The translations under genes were made by a program, and so were the position numbers. A model generated the notes under the pieces. The model saw nothing but the letters and a program-made list of their open reading frames with translations, had not been told where the DNA came from and searched no databases. A stretch of 14,983 bases of DNA from Bacillota bacterium (lineage in GTDB: Bacteria > Bacillota > Clostridia > Lachnospirales > Lachnospiraceae), in contig JAEWMZ010000003.1 in the NCBI GenBank assembly GCA_023392995.1, positions 1-14,983 of the forward strand, read 5' to 3'. Shown in pieces: positions 12,732 to 14,983 of this stretch; position 1 is the stretch's first letter, and the number at the start of each line of letters is the position of its first letter.

Positions 12732-14207
12732 CTATGCCAGCTTCAACGAAATCCAAAATTCTATTCCATCCTTCTTATTTTCAACACCACAGCTTCCATG
12801 ATGTGCATTCATAATAGAGCGTACAATATATAATCCTAATCCAATATTATTCTGCTCCGTCCTGGTTCTGGACTTATCCTCGCGATAAAAGCTGTTCCAA
12901 ATTTTATCCAAATGCTCCTCGGATATCCTGCCCCCTTCATTGTATACAGAGATGACCACCTCATCTTCCACTTTCTGCACTTTCATCTGTATCTGCTTAT
13001 TCTTCTGGGTATAGGTAATCGCATTGGAAATATAATTTGTAATTGCCTCCTCCAGATAAAGAGGATCTGCCATTACAAAACCGCAGGACTGCCCTTGGAA
13101 AGAAGAAATATGACCATTTTTTTGCATCAATATCTCATTCTTGCGATAGATGCGTTCTGCAAACTCAAAGATATCCACCTTGACAAGCCTCAGATTATTC
13201 AAACGGTTCTCCATATTAGAGAGATTAAGCAGGCTCTGGATCAATTCATCCATCTTATGGGTTTCGTCAAGAATTGTTTCAAAATAAAAAGTCTTGTCAA
13301 TTCCTTGAACGTCATTATTCAACAGCTCAGCATATCCTGATAGAATCGCCAGCGGAGTCTTTAACTCGTGGGATATATTTGCAATAAATTCCTTCCTTTG
13401 CTCATCCACTCGATTCATTAATTCATTATCCATCTCTAACTTACGATTGGCTTCCTTCAGATTGTCAATGTTGCCCTTTAATCGATCAGCCATAATATTA
13501 ATATTCATAGCCAGGCTTCCCAGCTCGTCCTTACGTTTGATCTCCTTCGCTCGAATGGAAAAATCAAGATTTGAAACATTCACCGCAACTTTATTAATCT
13601 CTTCAATTGGTTTTGCCAACTGCTTCGCCATGATATATACAATTATCCCTCCAATAATAATTGCAAAGGATGATATATAAAAATTAAATCTATTGATAAT
13701 TCTCGTCTCAAAGCCAATGGATTTTACAGATAAGCGTATCGCCATATAATAGGTTTTACCATCCTTTTCGATCTTTCCCAGAAGTCGAATCCGGTCTCCA
13801 TCCTGCATGTTCGTCGTGATTATCTTTGGATTATCTTTTTTATAATATTCTGCCGGATATCTCTTAAAATCAAACTGCTGGATTTTTAGCTGATCACCAG
13901 GTGCTTGCATTGGACGCATTCTATCATCAATAAACCGGTTGCTATAGATCAGATTCATATTTTCATCAGCTAGGGAAACCTCTAAATTAAAGTCCATAAT
14001 CATGCTCCCTATAATCTCTTCCAGAGAATCCTCCGAATTTTCCGCCGATGCCTGAATCTGCTCATATACCTGCCGCATGGTTCTGATTTTCTGATACACA
14101 TAAAACCCATCTACAAAAAGCAGATTAACCACCATCTGAATCAAAAAAACAGCAAACACAATACTGATAATAATAAATGTGAATCTACCCTTAATTGATT
14201 GAAACAT
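12732..14207 (-). CDS. Membrane sensor histidine kinase with HAMP domain
   Basis: Sensor of a two-component system that autophosphorylates on His and passes phosphate to the adjacent regulator. The 491 residues are laid out as: transmembrane segment 1 (about 10-31), an extracytoplasmic sensor region (about 33-172), transmembrane segment 2 (about 174-194), HAMP (about 195-248), a short coiled linker, the HisKA H-box FIANISHELKTPL with phospho-acceptor H280, N-box NYISNA (391-396), a G1-like VYNEGGRI, an F-box-like WNSFYRED, and the G2 box GLGLYIVRS (456-464). The ATG overlaps the regulator stop by one base (TAATG), with GAGGTG just upstream. The sensor domain is not a named type that I can identify, so the signal is unknown. 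The gene converges on the DUF4914 gene. Confidence 0.93.
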   Translation of the reverse strand: MFQSIKGRFTFIIISIVFAVFLIQMVVNLLFVDGFYVYQKIRTMRQVYEQIQASAENSEDSLEEIIGSMIMDFNLEVSLADENMNLIYSNRFIDDRMRPMQAPGDQLKIQQFDFKRYPAEYYKKDNPKIITTNMQDGDRIRLLGKIEKDGKTYYMAIRLSVKSIGFETRIINRFNFYISSFAIIIGGIIVYIMAKQLAKPIEEINKVAVNVSNLDFSIRAKEIKRKDELGSLAMNINIMADRLKGNIDNLKEANRKLEMDNELMNRVDEQRKEFIANISHELKTPLAILSGYAELLNNDVQGIDKTFYFETILDETHKMDELIQSLLNLSNMENRLNNLRLVKVDIFEFAERIYRKNEILMQKNGHISSFQGQSCGFVMADPLYLEEAITNYISNAITYTQKNKQIQMKVQKVEDEVVISVYNEGGRISEEHLDKIWNSFYREDKSRTRTEQNNIGLGLYIVRSIMNAHHGSCGVENKKDGIEFWISLKLA

Positions 14208-14875
14208 TAGCTCACCTCGAATCGGTAGCCTCTACCATGGATTGTCTGGATATAATCATTCCCGATCTTGGATCTCAGCTGTTTGATATGGGTATCCACC
14301 GTTCTGCTATCTCCAATGTAGTCATAGTTCCATACTTTATTTAATATTTGCTCTCTGGATAATACAATATCAATATTATCAATCAAATAGATTAACAGAT
14401 CATACTCCTTTGGTGTAAGATAGAGCCGCTGATCCCCCAGCTTTACAATCATACCCACCTTATCAATTGTTATACGACCAACGTTTATCGTCTCTTCCTT
14501 TAAGTTTCTACAACGCTTAAGCACCGCTTCCACATGTGCCAGCAAGATAACCGGTGAGAAAGGTTTCATTACATAATCGTCCGCACCATACTTAAAACCA
14601 TGGAGCTGATCGTACTCTTGGCTTTTTGCAGTCAGCATAATAATCGGAATCGAGGAAAGCTCCCTTATCTCTTGAAGCACCTCAAAGCCATCTTTATTTG
14701 GCATCATAACATCCAGTAAAATCAAATCAATTTTACTATTGTTATAAAAAGTCTCTAATGCTTTCATTCCATCCTCTGCTTCAAGCACTGTGTAATTACA
14801 GCTTACCAGGTAGTCTTTCAGCATTCTCCGAATCCTGCTCTCATCCTCAGCAATTAATATTGTCCCATTGTTCAT
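14207..14875 (-). CDS. OmpR/PhoB-family response regulator
   Basis: Cytoplasmic transcription regulator of the two-component pair, 222 residues. The receiver domain (about 5-115) has the acidic pair E10-D11, the phospho-acceptor D55 in LILLDVMMPNKDG, T82 in IIMLTAK and K104 in DDYVMKPF. The C-terminal winged-helix domain (about 128-221) has LTPKEYDLLIYLIDN, REQILNKVW, the recognition helix SRTVDTHIKQLRSKIG and the HGRGYRFE wing. GGGAG is 7 bases before the ATG. It is the first gene of the pair and is co-transcribed with the kinase. It resembles PhoP/VanR/ResD-type regulators, but the target genes cannot be told from the sequence. Direct repeats about 90 bases upstream may be its own binding site. 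Confidence 0.95.
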   Translation of the reverse strand: MNNGTILIAEDESRIRRMLKDYLVSCNYTVLEAEDGMKALETFYNNSKIDLILLDVMMPNKDGFEVLQEIRELSSIPIIMLTAKSQEYDQLHGFKYGADDYVMKPFSPVILLAHVEAVLKRCRNLKEETINVGRITIDKVGMIVKLGDQRLYLTPKEYDLLIYLIDNIDIVLSREQILNKVWNYDYIGDSRTVDTHIKQLRSKIGNDYIQTIHGRGYRFEVS

Positions 14876-14963
14876 ATGAAACTCCCGCTTTCTTTCGATT
14901 TATTTCTATATTCCAAGTCATGTTTACATTTAATGAATAGTCTACCAAAATATTACCTTATAT

Positions 14964-14982
14964 ATGTGATGAAAATGTGATG
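14964..14982 (-). promoter_or_regulatory. Possible response-regulator operator: two CATCACAT direct repeats
   Basis: On the minus strand, CATCACAT occurs twice with an 11-base period (plus-strand ATGTGATG at 14964-14971 and 14975-14982). Direct half-sites one helical turn apart are the usual arrangement for OmpR/PhoB-type regulators. The pair lies about 90 bases upstream of the regulator start, which would fit autoregulation. The window ends here, so further half-sites and the promoter cannot be judged. No convincing -35/-10 pair was found between it and the gene. Confidence 0.4.
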
Positions 14983-14983
14983 G

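Overview
The window looks like a chromosomal segment from a low-to-moderate GC anaerobic Firmicute, probably a clostridium of the Lachnospiraceae type. The reasons are strong GGAGG-type ribosome binding sites, a complete trpEGDCFBA operon under a tryptophan T-box, a DUF4914 gene, a DUF2294/MpsC gene and an OmpR-type two-component pair. The species cannot be fixed from the sequence alone.

Left edge (1-1415): the 3' part of an IS256/Mutator-family transposase (plus strand) runs in from outside the window. It is followed by an imperfect inverted repeat that probably marks the insertion sequence end. Minus-strand block (1416-8887): the genes trpE, trpG, trpD, trpC, trpF, trpB and trpA encode every step from chorismate to tryptophan. 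A near-perfect sigma-A promoter (8858-8887) drives a leader with a T-box riboswitch (specifier UGG, Trp) and a strong intrinsic terminator. Most junctions are overlaps or short gaps. The two junctions around trpC are instead about 257 and 312 bases long, and each carries its own unrelated short tandem-repeat array.

Plus-strand block (9133-12503): a promoter and a small MpsC/DUF2294 gene; a terminator; a palindromic MITE-like element flanked by 12-base direct repeats; purE (purine synthesis); a hairpin-rich intergenic region; and a 625-residue DUF4914 protein with an HPr-kinase/PEPCK-like P-loop. A perfect hairpin terminator follows. Its distal arm belongs to a 48-base tandem duplication.

Right edge (12732-14983, minus strand): a response regulator and a membrane histidine kinase overlap by one base. 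Direct repeats spaced 11 bases apart lie upstream and may be the operator of the regulator.

The trp operon and the two-component pair are conventional. The most interesting material is non-coding: the two trpC-flanking arrays, the MITE-like element upstream of purE, and the structured purE-DUF4914 spacer. The poorly characterised DUF4914 protein is also worth attention. I found no CRISPR array, phage, tRNA or rRNA, and no clear sign of a new defence system.
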